Positions 12,391-23,407 of a DNA stretch of 64,000 bases are shown here, piece by piece. Position 1 is the first letter of the stretch. Each line of letters begins with the position of its first letter. The notes under the pieces were generated by a model. The model searched no databases and was not told the DNA's origin. It worked only from the letters and a program-made list of their open reading frames with translations. The position numbers and the translations under genes were made by a program. The DNA comes from Hsuehochloa calcarea (Eukaryota; Streptophyta; Magnoliopsida; Poales; Poaceae). Where the stretch lies: positions 1,959,501 through 2,023,500 of the forward strand of contig CM070604.1 of NCBI GenBank assembly GCA_036346395.1, written 5' to 3'.

Positions 12391-13388
12391 ATGTGGTACA
12401 CACTTATGTCATCTTGATATGGCATTGCATTGTAAACTCCAATGACTGTTACCTATGGCAATGCATTCTTAACATGCGACTGCCAATAAATTTCTGGGGA
12501 TCAACTGGCACCCGGACGTACGATGTGAGCTTTCCCAACGTACGCCTCTCTCTATCGTTGGATCTAAGTTGAAATATTCGATCTCAGCCATTCGATCGGG
12601 CGCAACAAAAATCGGTGATGTGCAACAATTATTTAGTAAGCCTGCAACAAAATCTCCATCTAATGTAATAAAAGTGCAACAAATTTCCAACTCGAAGGAA
12701 CAAAGCATTGATTCCTTGATGCAATAAATTGATATCCCTACTGCAATAAAAGTTTACTCTTATGCAACAAATAAAAAACACCATTGCAACAAATACCTCT
12801 TACCGTAATTTTTGATGCAACAACATCACAACGATTAAAAAAACACTATATGCAATATTTTTCAAGCCAACTGTTACAACAAATTGAGCAAACGCATGCA
12901 ACAAATCGTACTTAGGGGAGACACCTGGATGGCAACATCACATCATCGAGGGTGTTGCTACGGCACCAGCGAGGAGCCGCGACGGTGGAGTTTAGGCGCT
13001 GCTCATGGAGGCCTTCACCGACGGTGTAGCTCAAGATGCTGCGGGAGCTCACGACGAGCATCGATGGAGCTCGCTCGTGCATCATGATTGGAGCTTGCTG
13101 GGGCAGGGTGCTTGCGTGTTGCTCGATGGTGTGTGTCTCGGCCAGAGCTCGTTGGAGCAGGGCCATGTGCAGTGAGAGAGATGGAGATAGAAACAAGGAT
13201 GAGTGAATACAACGAGAGTACTTTCGAATAGGAGTTGGAGAATGAGATAAGGATTGCATGGTACACGTACGTAAGGCAAAGAAGTGAAATTCTTGTTGTG
13301 ATGAGTGTCAACATCTGATAACTTTGCTAGCATCGAGCGTTTAGTGGTATCATTGTCCAAATTTCTTGCTAATTTGTTACAAGGGTGC
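12391..13388. repeat. GCAACAAAT-rich repeat DNA interrupted by the LTR element
   Basis: From about 12600 to 12910 the word GCAACA with A/T-rich extensions recurs roughly every 20-40 bp. Beyond that a GC-richer stretch reaches the LTR element at 13389. The pattern is common in decayed grass transposons. No coding gene is supported. Confidence 0.5.
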
Positions 13389-15129
13389 TGTTGGGACCCC
13401 GGATATACAACTCCGGGACCCTATGTGTATTCTGAACTAGCCCCATGACCAGTAGCTAGTCCACATAGTTGTAACATAGATGAAATCATATCCGCACAAC
13501 AAGATAGCTAAGAAGCAGAAAAAACAATAATACTTAGTCATAAAAGGACCTTATGGTCAAGGTTTTACAAAGCTTGCCACGCAGGGCTAAAGTTACGATT
13601 ATGTCCACGACCAGATCTATGACCAGGGTAAAATTGCAGCATAATAAAATAAACTCGTGGAAGCCATCTGACATGCCCACAGGCAATCAAGTGGAGGGCA
13701 CAGCCTAGTTCGCATGGTCTTCGAAGCAGTCTTTCTCGAAGAGCTAGGTGCTCCCTGAGTCTTCTTTGACGACTTATCAACAAATGGCGCAAAGCTGTGA
13801 GTACATAAAGTACTCTGCAAGTCGTAAGGAACAGTATGCAAGTAGTATTCATGCAAGGCTTGACAAGGATAGCTTTATGACTATTTTACAAAAAGCAACA
13901 ATGACAGTAAATATAGTAAGTAGATTGAAAGCACGATTTAAAAGATTAATACATAAGTAAACAAGTTTCTTTGAAACAACTTGTGAACACCCTGTTCACT
14001 TCCCAAACAATTCGTAACCATCCAAAACAATAATTTTGAGAAAATTTACTCCTCGTGTGAAATCACAAGGCATTGTTCATAACCGGGGACACGACTATTC
14101 GAGTAGTTTTACACTCTGTAGAGGTTGCACAGCTTGACCCATAAGAGATAATCATCTTATAATGTCCATTTAACACACTTCCAAGGTGTGCGACTAAGTG
14201 ATTGTCACAAAGCCTTTAGAAAGCTCTGTTTTGACTCTGTTTTGCTTGCTAAGGTTTTGCCATTCTGCACCTCCTATTGCGCCACTTATTAACCCTTAAC
14301 AGAACCAAACCAAAATATTGCTAATTAGTTGGCCAGGTTCACCCATCCTGGACATGGAGTTGTACGATATGACCCAAATCAATGGCGCACAAAGTTAAGT
14401 CCTTATAGACTACTCAGGCGAACCATCCTCATCCCAATGTGCTTCCTGCACCCCATTTACTGCACAATCATTCGCCTAAGCACGAAATTATTTTTGGTTC
14501 GACCCGACCAAATGGCAACCCTTGCCATGGCTCAACAAAATTTATCAACAGTGGCTCCACCACAATTCCATATATCATTAAGGCAAATTTATCATCATTA
14601 AATCATTTGATCGAGATTCCATCGCATAACTAAAGCATGACTAAGCATAATATATACCCATGTTGGTATCACAATAATGTCCAACTAAGATTACCCAACC
14701 TACGGTGCCCAAGGGTACATATCAACATGTCGTTCACAATTAATCAAGGAGTCATACTGTCAAGTATGTGTTTATCTATTCCCAAAATTATTTTTATACA
14801 ACTAGCCATGCATGTTAATGTAAAACAATATAATTTTATAAACTAGGTACAACATGATTAAAGACATACGACTTGCCTTTGTTGAAGTCTACAACTGGTC
14901 TTCGTTGTTGACTCGAGATGCTTCGGCAGGCGGTTCCAGGAATTCTTTACAGAAACTGGAATCTACATGTACGGAAAGAGCTAAATAAATAAAACGATTC
15001 CAAATAAAATTCAAAAATTACCAAACTAGAACCAAAAGAGAGGTACTGAATTTAGATTAATTTATATATTTGAATCACTCAAATCGGAGCTCGGACAAAG
15101 GATAATGAGCTCTCGGAAGTTTAAAAACA

Positions 15130-15450
15130 CATGGTCAGAAGGAGGTTCAACTGGTTGAAAGGTTTCGGCGACCTGGTCGAAGGAGGTTCGACTGGTCGGA
15201 AGAACGTTCGACAGCTCAACATGGTCAAAGGAAGGATTTGACTACTCCATGTAGTCGAAAGAAGAAAGGAAGATTCGACTGCTCGACGCGATCGAAAGAA
15301 TAAAAGAAGAATCGACCGCTCGACGCGGTCGAAAGAAGAAAGAAGGATTTTACTGATTGACGCGATCAAAAGAAGGAAGACAGATTCAACTGCTCAATGC
15401 GATCGAAAGAAGAAAGATAGATTCTAATGCTTGACGCAGTCGAAAGAATA
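15130..15450. repeat. Degenerate GTCGAAAGAAGAA tandem array
   Basis: About eight imperfect units of roughly 40 bp share the words GACGCGATCGAAAGAA and GATTCGACTGCTC. They sit inside the minus-strand LTR. Confidence 0.75.
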
Positions 15451-17340
15451 AGAGGGAGAACAGGACACGGGAGCTCACCAAGACCGAGAGGGAGGCTGGA
15501 GGAGGAGATGGTGAACGGCGGTCGAGGACGACGTGGTTGCGCCGGTGAACTCTTCGGCGAAGGCAAGGGGAGCCTTGAGTAGAATGTGGTCTTGCGAAGC
15601 CGGAGGTGAGGGAGAGATGGCCAGGGAGTGGAGCTGCTGTGAATGATAGGTGGGTCCCTACAAGGAGGTTGCTCAAAGAAGAAAAGAAGAAGGAAGGCAG
15701 TGCACTGGCAGAGCAGAGAGCGCACAATGCTCACTTACAGGCGAAGGCGGCACATGGGTTGACGAGGAATGCAAGCGGGATTCGCGGCGGTGTACGCGTT
15801 CGGCCGCGCATGGGGCTCCGGCGAACCAATGGTGCTTCAAAGAAAAGGAAGGGAGCACGACGTAGAACGTCGCGAGGCGAACTCAACGGATTGGACGATG
15901 TCTCTGGGGAATTAGCGATGGCGACAGAACTCGAGGAGGAAGGTGGTTCGACCGTCGGTAGGGAGAAGCTTTGACAGCGGTGCTAGAGGCGGTGGCGCGA
16001 ACTCTAGTCGGCGGCAACAAAATTTGAAGCATGGCGAAACGAGGGCGAGAGAGAGAGGGGAATTGAGGGGAAAACAAGAGGAAGTGAGGGCTTCCTGGTG
16101 CTCCATTTATAAAGGAAGAAAGGGAACCGAGCGACATGATGGAGCGACGGGATATGCTGATGTGCTCCGTTGTCCCGATATTTCGATGAGAGGGGTAAAT
16201 TCCAATTGGATGGCTATCAACTCTCACGATCCATGCTATGAACGCAGTACGCACGAACCAAGCAATCGCCGAACTAACCACCAAGTCGTTATCAACCGTG
16301 CCAAAGACCCGGTTGACCTGATCACGAGGATCATTTCCTGCAAGCAATCGAAGAAGGAGCAAGAACAAGGTAAAAAGCAATCTGAATTACAAATATATGA
16401 TTGAGTTCAAAAGGTGGAATTCCGCAGAGGTCCTTTACGGTTGGTCTACTCGACACAAGCGAAGAACGAGAGTTTTCACAATGGAGAAACTAATCAAATG
16501 AAATCCGAGTTCCAGCAAAAGAAAACGGCGGCTCCTATATAGGGAGATGGCCAGGAGTGGCAGCCAGCGAAGTGGACGCATGCCCCTAGGGTTACAGGCC
16601 CATGGGCCCAAGCGGATGTGGCGCAACACCTTTTCTGACTCGGACTCACAAACATATGTGGACTCTTTTGACTATTCTAACTGGCTCGTATGGACTTTGA
16701 TGATAAGCTTGGATCTGTTGAAAATTAGACTGATAAGATTTCCATGAAGTCCATAATCGCCCCAAACGGAGTCCGTATGAAGAAGTTACGACCATTTGAA
16801 CTTAGTACTTTCGTAGTAGTCCGAATTCGAATCCAGAACGAGCCCAACTCGAACTCTTGCTTGACATGAACCCAAAGTGACGTGGTGGCCTCCATTATAC
16901 CTTCTATGCATGTCCATAACTCCATAAGCATCTCCTTGGTCCGTTCCCATATTCCTAAGCACAATTAAATCACTTGCATTATGTAGCGGTTTATTCTCAG
17001 TAATATATAAATATAGGAACGAATTCACCTGGTAATTAAGTTGGCGAGAACGAGCTCGGGTAAGAGGTCCTTGTACTGGTTGAGAATGAGTTGTGTGTGT
17101 AGGCGCGACTGTATCCATAGTAGGGATGTCCTCATCATTTGCGGTGGCGCGGCATGGGCGCACGGCTGACAGGTAAGGGAGGGGATAGGGGCAGTTAGGG
17201 GAGAAGACAAGAGGGGGGACAGACGCATCAGAGGGGACAATATTTAATGCGCAAAGACTTTGGAAACAGCTATGGTGCGGGAGCTAGCGGCATGGGCCTG
17301 ATGAAGGTGATGGTGACCAGGTGAGGAGGAGGCTAACAGT

Positions 17341-17665
17341 GGGGGCTAGTCAAAACCTGGTCGAAGGGTGGTTGACACCGAGAGGCTGGTCGAAACCAAA
17401 AGGCTGGTTGAAACCATAAAGCTAGTTGAAACCACAAGGCTGGTTGAAACCAAAGGCTGGTAGAGACCGCAAGGCTAGTCGAAACCAAAGGTTGGTCGAA
17501 ACCACAAGACTGGTCGAGACCGAGGGGGTGGTCGACACCAAGAGGGTGGTCGACCACGAGAGGATAGTCGACACCGAGAGGGTGGTCGACTATGAAAGGG
17601 TGGTCGACTATGAAAGGTTGGTCAACACCGAGAGGTGGTCGACTACGAAACGATGGTTGACACCG
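17341..17665. repeat. Short-period tandem array (GGTCGAAACC / GGTCGACACC)
   Basis: About sixteen units of around 20 bp with the core GGCTGGTCGAAACC or GAGGGTGGTCGACACC run head to tail within the minus-strand LTR. Reading frames through it are repeat artefacts. Confidence 0.8.
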
Positions 17666-18004
17666 AGAATGGGAGGGGGAGAGGGAGCAACTCGGGGAAG
17701 GTGGTGTCAGGGCATGGCAAAGGGGCGCATGGGGAGACAACAAGGTCAAGGGGCAGGTAAGGGAGGAGGCAGGAGCAGGAACGACCGACGGGAATTCAGC
17801 CAAAACAGATAAAAGGAAATTCAAATACCAGAGAACTCCAATAAGCTCAAAATAAACCAATTTCAGATTTAGTTGAAGTTTGATTATTTCATATTAAATT
17901 GATTTTAATTCTAAAATTGCAAATTAAGCTTTGGCGATTCAATAAAATCGAATGGTTATGTTTTTTTGATTTTTTCCCAAAAACTCTAAAAATTGGGATG
18001 TTAC

Positions 18005-19245
18005 GGGTGCATGGTTCTCAAGAATGAAAAGGAGATTGAGACATGGATAGAGGTTCTGCACATCGCGTTGTTGACTGGTGTAGTGTAGCGCTGGGTGTTG
18101 CCGATACCAGTGGTTGATTTGGGCCTCGGGTTGGGTAAACTATAGCCCGAGGCCCAGAAAAAAAAATTCAGTGTAATTTTTTGAAATATAGGCCAAAAAA
18201 AAGATTTTGTAGTGGGCCAACCTGAGGCCTAAGCAACCGGCCAAGCCCACTTACTTGGCCTTTTCCCCACGCCACCAAAGCCCCCAGAAATCTAATCCTC
18301 TCCACATTTGCTTCTTTCGCAGTCACCCCCCGCGCCGCGCCCTCCATGCCGCACCTCTTCCACTATCGGGCCCTCCCTCCTCACTGCCCCCCGCGCCCTC
18401 CCTCCTTTCCCTCCGTCGAGCCCATCGGCTCCACCCTCGGCAACCCTCCACGCCCGGCTTGTCCTCCACGGCTCCACGCTATGCCAGTGCCCTCCTCTCC
18501 CATCGTCGTGCTTGTGCCCTCCCTCCAAGCTCGGTTGCCCTCCACGGATGCCCCCTTGCCTGCCATCTGCCCACAACCTCCCTCCTCGCCCGCCTGCTCC
18601 ACGCTTGGCTGCTCTCCATGCTCGGCCTGTCGTCCGCGCCCGGCCTGCCCTCCACGATTCCACGCTCGACCACTGTTAGTTTCTTGAACTATTGGTCCAT
18701 TGCTAACAGATGGAGTCACAGTCTCATGGAGATTAACCTAACTACATAAGTACCTAACCATGACATGTTATTATCTTCAAAGATTCATTTGTTTTGGTCA
18801 ATTCCAAACTGTGAATATGTTCCTGATCATCTATTATGTCTCCGCTTGTCTTTTAAGAAGACCTATTCTAGCTATAATATCATTTTTGCTTGGACATTAT
18901 AGAGCAATAGAAGTTTGGTTATGCTTAACCTACAATTCATCCATTATAGGAAAAATAATGTATTACTTTGGATTGTTAATTGCCTTTGTTCGTGATACTA
19001 TGATAAATTGATATGTGAGGGGACAATTGCATTTAGACTTCATGGCTTCAGAGTTTTGGTGAAGCCATGAAATCTAAATCTTTACATGTATAATTTTAAG
19101 CTATATTTATTTCTAAGATTTGATACCACTGTGTACCTGCCGGAATATGTGATTTGGCTTTCCAACTGGAACTTTGATGACGAAAGTAGGTAGTGCGATG
19201 ATGAAATAGTATTATTAATTAATAACTTATGATTTCATTATACAG
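18005..19245. other. Intergenic DNA with a 10-bp-arm palindrome, no gene
   Basis: A perfect inverted repeat GGGCCTCGGG (18121-18130) and CCCGAGGCCC (18146-18155) could form a hairpin. A C-rich block (18290-18670) gives long but low-complexity Pro/Ser frames that I do not accept as coding. The remainder is AT-rich. Confidence 0.5.
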
Positions 19246-19351
19246 GAGCACTTTGCTATGCGAAGCTGATAAAGGTCCCGAAAAATCCTTCATGAACACC
19301 ATTGAAGTGGACAAGCTGAATGATATGTTGAGGAATGCAAATCCTATGGAG
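19246..19351 (+). pseudogene. Orphan exon-like fragment
   Basis: A 106-nt stretch is bordered by CAG at 19243-19245 and GTAACT at 19352. One frame is open, encoding about 35 residues ending DMLRNANPME. The composition and borders look like an internal exon of a real gene. I do not recognise the family, and no partner exons are evident nearby. It could be a captured or relic exon. Confidence 0.4.
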
Positions 19352-22300
19352 GTAACTCTGTTGTGCATCTGCAGTCTGATTGGTAATTCTACTTAGATCA
19401 GGTTACCATTTTTGCACTACACTTCAGTGCTGAACTAGATACATTGCCACTCCACGCTATCAATTGCCTTCAATATGCAAACCTCTTATCTGTAGTTATT
19501 CTTGCTTTGAGCATGCTTCCACTGGTTCTTTGTTCAAAATCTGTAGAATTAAACTGAGCAATGCTTGATGGCTCAATCACTGGACCTCAAGTTTGATTAA
19601 GAACCTGAACTATAAAAGATTGACTTCTGAGCTGTCAGATTTACCTTTGGTTTCTTACTAGGCTGTTCTACATGCATGTAAAGTGTTAGTGTGCCTAAGC
19701 ATGTCACTAGATTAGATTAATATGTCTATGATACTTCTAAATGTTCAAGCATTATTGGAAAGATTTTAGGTGGTTATTTTTTGTTGAAACAATTGAAAGA
19801 ATCCTTGCTTGTTTTAATTTTATTTTTGACACACAAAGTTTACCTGATTATGTTTTATGTGTTTTATGTTGAAGCATTGAGCTAAAGTTTCATGCCAATG
19901 ATGCATTTGTAGCTTATTTTTGTTATGTCGTAGTGTGGGTATAAATTGGCATTAGTTGTAGGATGTTGCCTATTAGAATTTAGTCCGAGACGTGGTGAAA
20001 TCCTAGATCTGACACAATGGACAAATTCGCGTTCACGACAGGCATCCATGAATCCATCCATCCGTCTCAAATTGTATTGGAAAACGAAGAGAATAAATCT
20101 TAACTAATAAAGAATGGGGTTTAGCCCCACGCAGCGGGGGAGTCATCCCACCCACCTACGATCGAAAAAACACCACCCTACATAAAAAAATGTGCCTTCT
20201 CCCACCCGGCCTCCCCTGTCCACTCGCACTCTATCCACCACCCCATCCCTTGCCATCGCGCCCCTGCCCCTAGGTCCTCTAGCTATCCCTTGCCGCGCCC
20301 CTTGCCCCTAGGTCCTCTAGCTGCAGCCTTGTCCGTCCCTCGCATCCGTCGTGCCTTCCCCCAACGCCGCGCACATGCAGTCCTTCGTGCCTCTCTCGCA
20401 CGCTGCATAGCCACAACGGCCCTCGCGTCTAACACTCACTCTCCCCTACAACCGCCGCCGCCCCGTTCGTCCCTCGCATGCGCGCTGCGCCCCGTCACTC
20501 GCATCCGCCACGCAGCCCTTGCCTCGTCGCTCTCGCCCTCGCGCCCCGTCTCTAGCATTCGCCCTACCCTCGAACGCCGACGCGCATCCATATCCTGGAT
20601 GCTCCCGCCGCCACTGTGCCACATCTGCCCTCGCTTTCGAGCCGTGCTCCCCGACAACCGCCCTCGCTCATTACCTCCGCGTCGACCCGCCCCTAGCATC
20701 CACGCCGCCCTTGCCCCTACCACATCTATGCCGCCATGCTCCTCGCATCTGCGCCACCATCGCCCTATCGCTACGCCGCCCCGCCCCTCGCATCCACGCC
20801 GCCCTCGCCCCTCGCAACATCACCCCCCTGGGATGGAGGCTGCCCCTCACCCCTACCGCTGCAGCCTCTCCTTGCATCTGCGTCGACGATCCGTCTCCCG
20901 ATCTAGCGCCCTGGTGATGACAAATCCGCCGTAGCTGCTGCATGTCAGGGAGACCGAGGTGGAGCGGTGGTCAGCTCCCTCGCCAAACAACCAGCTTGGC
21001 TGCAAAGACCGTTCTTTCAATATACCCAGCTTATGCACAATGGTTGCAAGCAACGAAAAATCGTGCACACCCGACGGTTGCTACTTCAACACTACAAAAA
21101 GTACACATCTCTTATCCTCCTCTTTTTCTTCCACTTCTCCATGTTCTTATCTGCGGCAACTATGTCCTCCTTATCTTCCTTTCTCCATTGCATGAACAAC
21201 AAGAGGTGTGTTTGTTCAATTTTACATTTTGTTGTTTGTTGAATTTGAGTGCACCAGATATTTGCAATTTGATGTTTGCTGAATTTTACTCTCTTAGTGT
21301 AGCTATAGTCCATTACCTTTGGAAAGTATGTTTACAAGATTCAACTGCTTGGAAAATTGTTTATTGTGGTGTACGAGGGTATATTTGATATGATCTTGTT
21401 TGGAGGCTTCCTTAGGAGTAGATGGAAGGGAAAAGGAAGATTCAGTTTGTGATTTATGAACCAAAAATATAAAAGGAACAAGGGTTTGCATAGTTTATCC
21501 AAAGGAATTACAACATTCCTGCGAAATTTCTATGTTCGAAACATGCTTTTGCAACAACAATTTGAGAGATAAGCAACAATTACAATGCAATTGCAAATAA
21601 GTAGCACAAGTTTCTATAGTTCAATCCCAAACCTAGGTATGACACATTGGAAGCTGATGCTGCCATACATGCAAAGGCTAAAATGCTTATACACATCATT
21701 CCAAGATAGAGATAAATCAAGTGATCTATCATTCCAAGATAGAGATAAATCAAGTGATCTCTTTTTTTATGCCCCGAGCTTCATACTGACCAACTCCATG
21801 TCTCATGTCTATTACAAATTTAATTTGGACTTTGGATATGTAGTCCATCCAATCAACTATCGGTGCTCCGACCGCGCGCACCTTCGCTCCTCACATCCAC
21901 CTCCGATCTTTGCATCCCCTTCTCTCTCTCCCCTCCCCACACACACCGACAATGGGTGCGGCGCGGTGGCTAGCCATGGCAGGTGACTGGCCATGAGGGC
22001 GACTGAGGCGGCGCCACTTCTCCCGACGGCGAGTCCTGATGACAGCACTATGTCCACCTTCTTCACCAACGAAGCTATGCCCTTCTCCACCGTTAGTGAC
22101 TCTGGATCTCGACACGGCGGATCCGGATCTGTCGTCTTCACCCCTCCGACGGATGGCAACCCTGGATCTGGGCATGGCAGCTCTATATTCGTCGTCTCCA
22201 ACCTTCCGTCGGCTAGATCTTCACCGCTCCTCTCATCTGCGCCGCCGCTGCCCCTAATTAACTCTGATAAATGGATAGTAATGCTGATAATTATTGTTAA

Positions 22301-23311
22301 TAAGATGTTATTTCATAAACTTTGAGGCTTTTCTTCCAAACCAGTTCATTATTATCGATTGTCCATGATACAAGTGGAATTCCTATTATTCCAAGTTCTG
22401 CATTAGTTTGCCAAGTAGTGAAAACATTTCAATTATTATTCCCTAGCAATTTCTCGGACCTCTGAGCAAAAATTGGCTAAACAGCGGTAATAAAAGGTCT
22501 CAATAACATAATAGTTATTTGTCACTGTTGATTAGTATATTTGTTTGATTTCATGAAACCTTATTTCACATCCAAGCGGGAGAGTCTTGCGTTATCATCT
22601 CTTTTTTTGCCCACTGTGGAGCATGGATCTTATTGGTGGTTAACATAAACTCCTTTTATTAGTAGTGAAGTGAAAAGACCATTGCACCAAGAGGTATATT
22701 ATGACTCTGAAGTGGTTTGGTGGATTTTTGACTTTTTGATGAGTATGCCATCCCATTTGAGAAATTTTTAGTATAGGTAGCTCGTGTGTCATGCACCGCA
22801 TCAAACTTCCTAATTTACAATATTACATATCTTACAAGTATAGTAATGATTTCATTTTGTAAAAAAAACTTTGTTGTACCGACCAGTAAATGATTGCAAT
22901 AAGCAACGAGATATTGTGTATATGTATAGTATTGAAGTAAACTATAAAAAATATTATTTATTACTATTTATTTCTATAATTGTCGTACGAAGTTCTTATT
23001 TTACCATATTGCACTAATGTGATACTCGTAGGTATACATTTATCACTATTGTTTAATTAATTGATTTGCTTTATGAGTTAAAATAAAATATTATTTATGT
23101 AAGATTTAAGATTTCGTTGCACGCACAAATCACTTATTGGCTAAAAGAAAAGACAGAAAACACAGCACGACACGGGCCGTCTTCCTATCCGCGCGTCAGG
23201 TAGATCACCTCAGGATCTCTCATGCGCCATCCAATCGAGCACCTCCCCCCTCTGCTCGTGGGCCCCACCTCGTCGGCTCGTGCCGACGCTGCCACCGCAC
23301 GCAGAGAACGC
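19352..23311. other. Intergenic DNA, no gene recognised
   Basis: AT-rich non-coding DNA (19352-20150) is followed by a C-rich low-complexity block (20200-20930) and two further mixed blocks (21840-22250 GC-rich). Open frames there are Ser/Pro/Arg/His-rich on both strands, which is typical of composition bias. A CCCCACGCAGCGGGG inverted motif lies near 20126. No transposase or host domain was seen. Confidence 0.5.
21697..21762 (+). repeat. 33-bp tandem duplication
   Basis: Two nearly identical 33-bp units (21697-21729 and 21730-21762) begin CATTCCAAGATAGAG. Confidence 0.85.
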
Positions 23312-23407
23312 GGTTTGGTTTGGTTTGGTTTGGTTTTGTTTGCCTCGTGACTCCACGAGAAAGATAGAGGGAAAGAGACGCGTCGTTTGGCTCCTCCTCC
23401 ACGTGCG
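23312..23407 (+). promoter_or_regulatory. 5' leader of the upstream USP copy with GGTTT microsatellite
   Basis: A GGTTT repeat at 23312-23336 leads into a leader shared with the downstream USP copy (homology starts near 23333 here and 28134 there). Sequence upstream of 23333 exists only at this copy, so it should be the original USP upstream region. No clear TATA box was identified. Confidence 0.45.

Larger units (their letters stand above)
13389..18004 (-). mobile_element. Long Ty3/gypsy-type LTR on minus strand, solo or truncated
   Basis: Read on the minus strand the unit starts GTAACATCCCAATTTTTAGA and ends GGTCCCAACA. The direct repeat GGGTGC flanks it at 13383-13388 and 18005-18010 (a 5-bp GGTGC target duplication is included). 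It carries AGGCAAGTC at about 14870 (minus), a motif also found in the + strand LTR at 61678. A TATA-like CTATATAGG lies near 16535. No gag or pol frame and no second LTR copy was found, so a solo LTR of about 4.6 kb is the simplest reading. Confidence 0.65.

Noticed and set aside
17426..17812. Open frame with repeated VDxERVVD translation
   Set aside because: Product of the short-period tandem array in the LTR, also open on the other strand.
18255..18749. Long open frame after the LTR element
   Set aside because: Pro/Ser low-complexity translation of CCTCC-rich DNA with competing frames on the other strand.
20290..20934. 214-codon open frame rich in Pro, Arg and His
   Set aside because: Composition-driven, open on both strands, and surrounded by non-coding DNA; no recognised motif.
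20095..23130. Possible Helitron (start near TCTTAACTAATAAAG, tail motifs near 22780 or 23120)
   Set aside because: No CTRR terminus with an adjacent hairpin, A/T insertion site or Rep/helicase could be shown.
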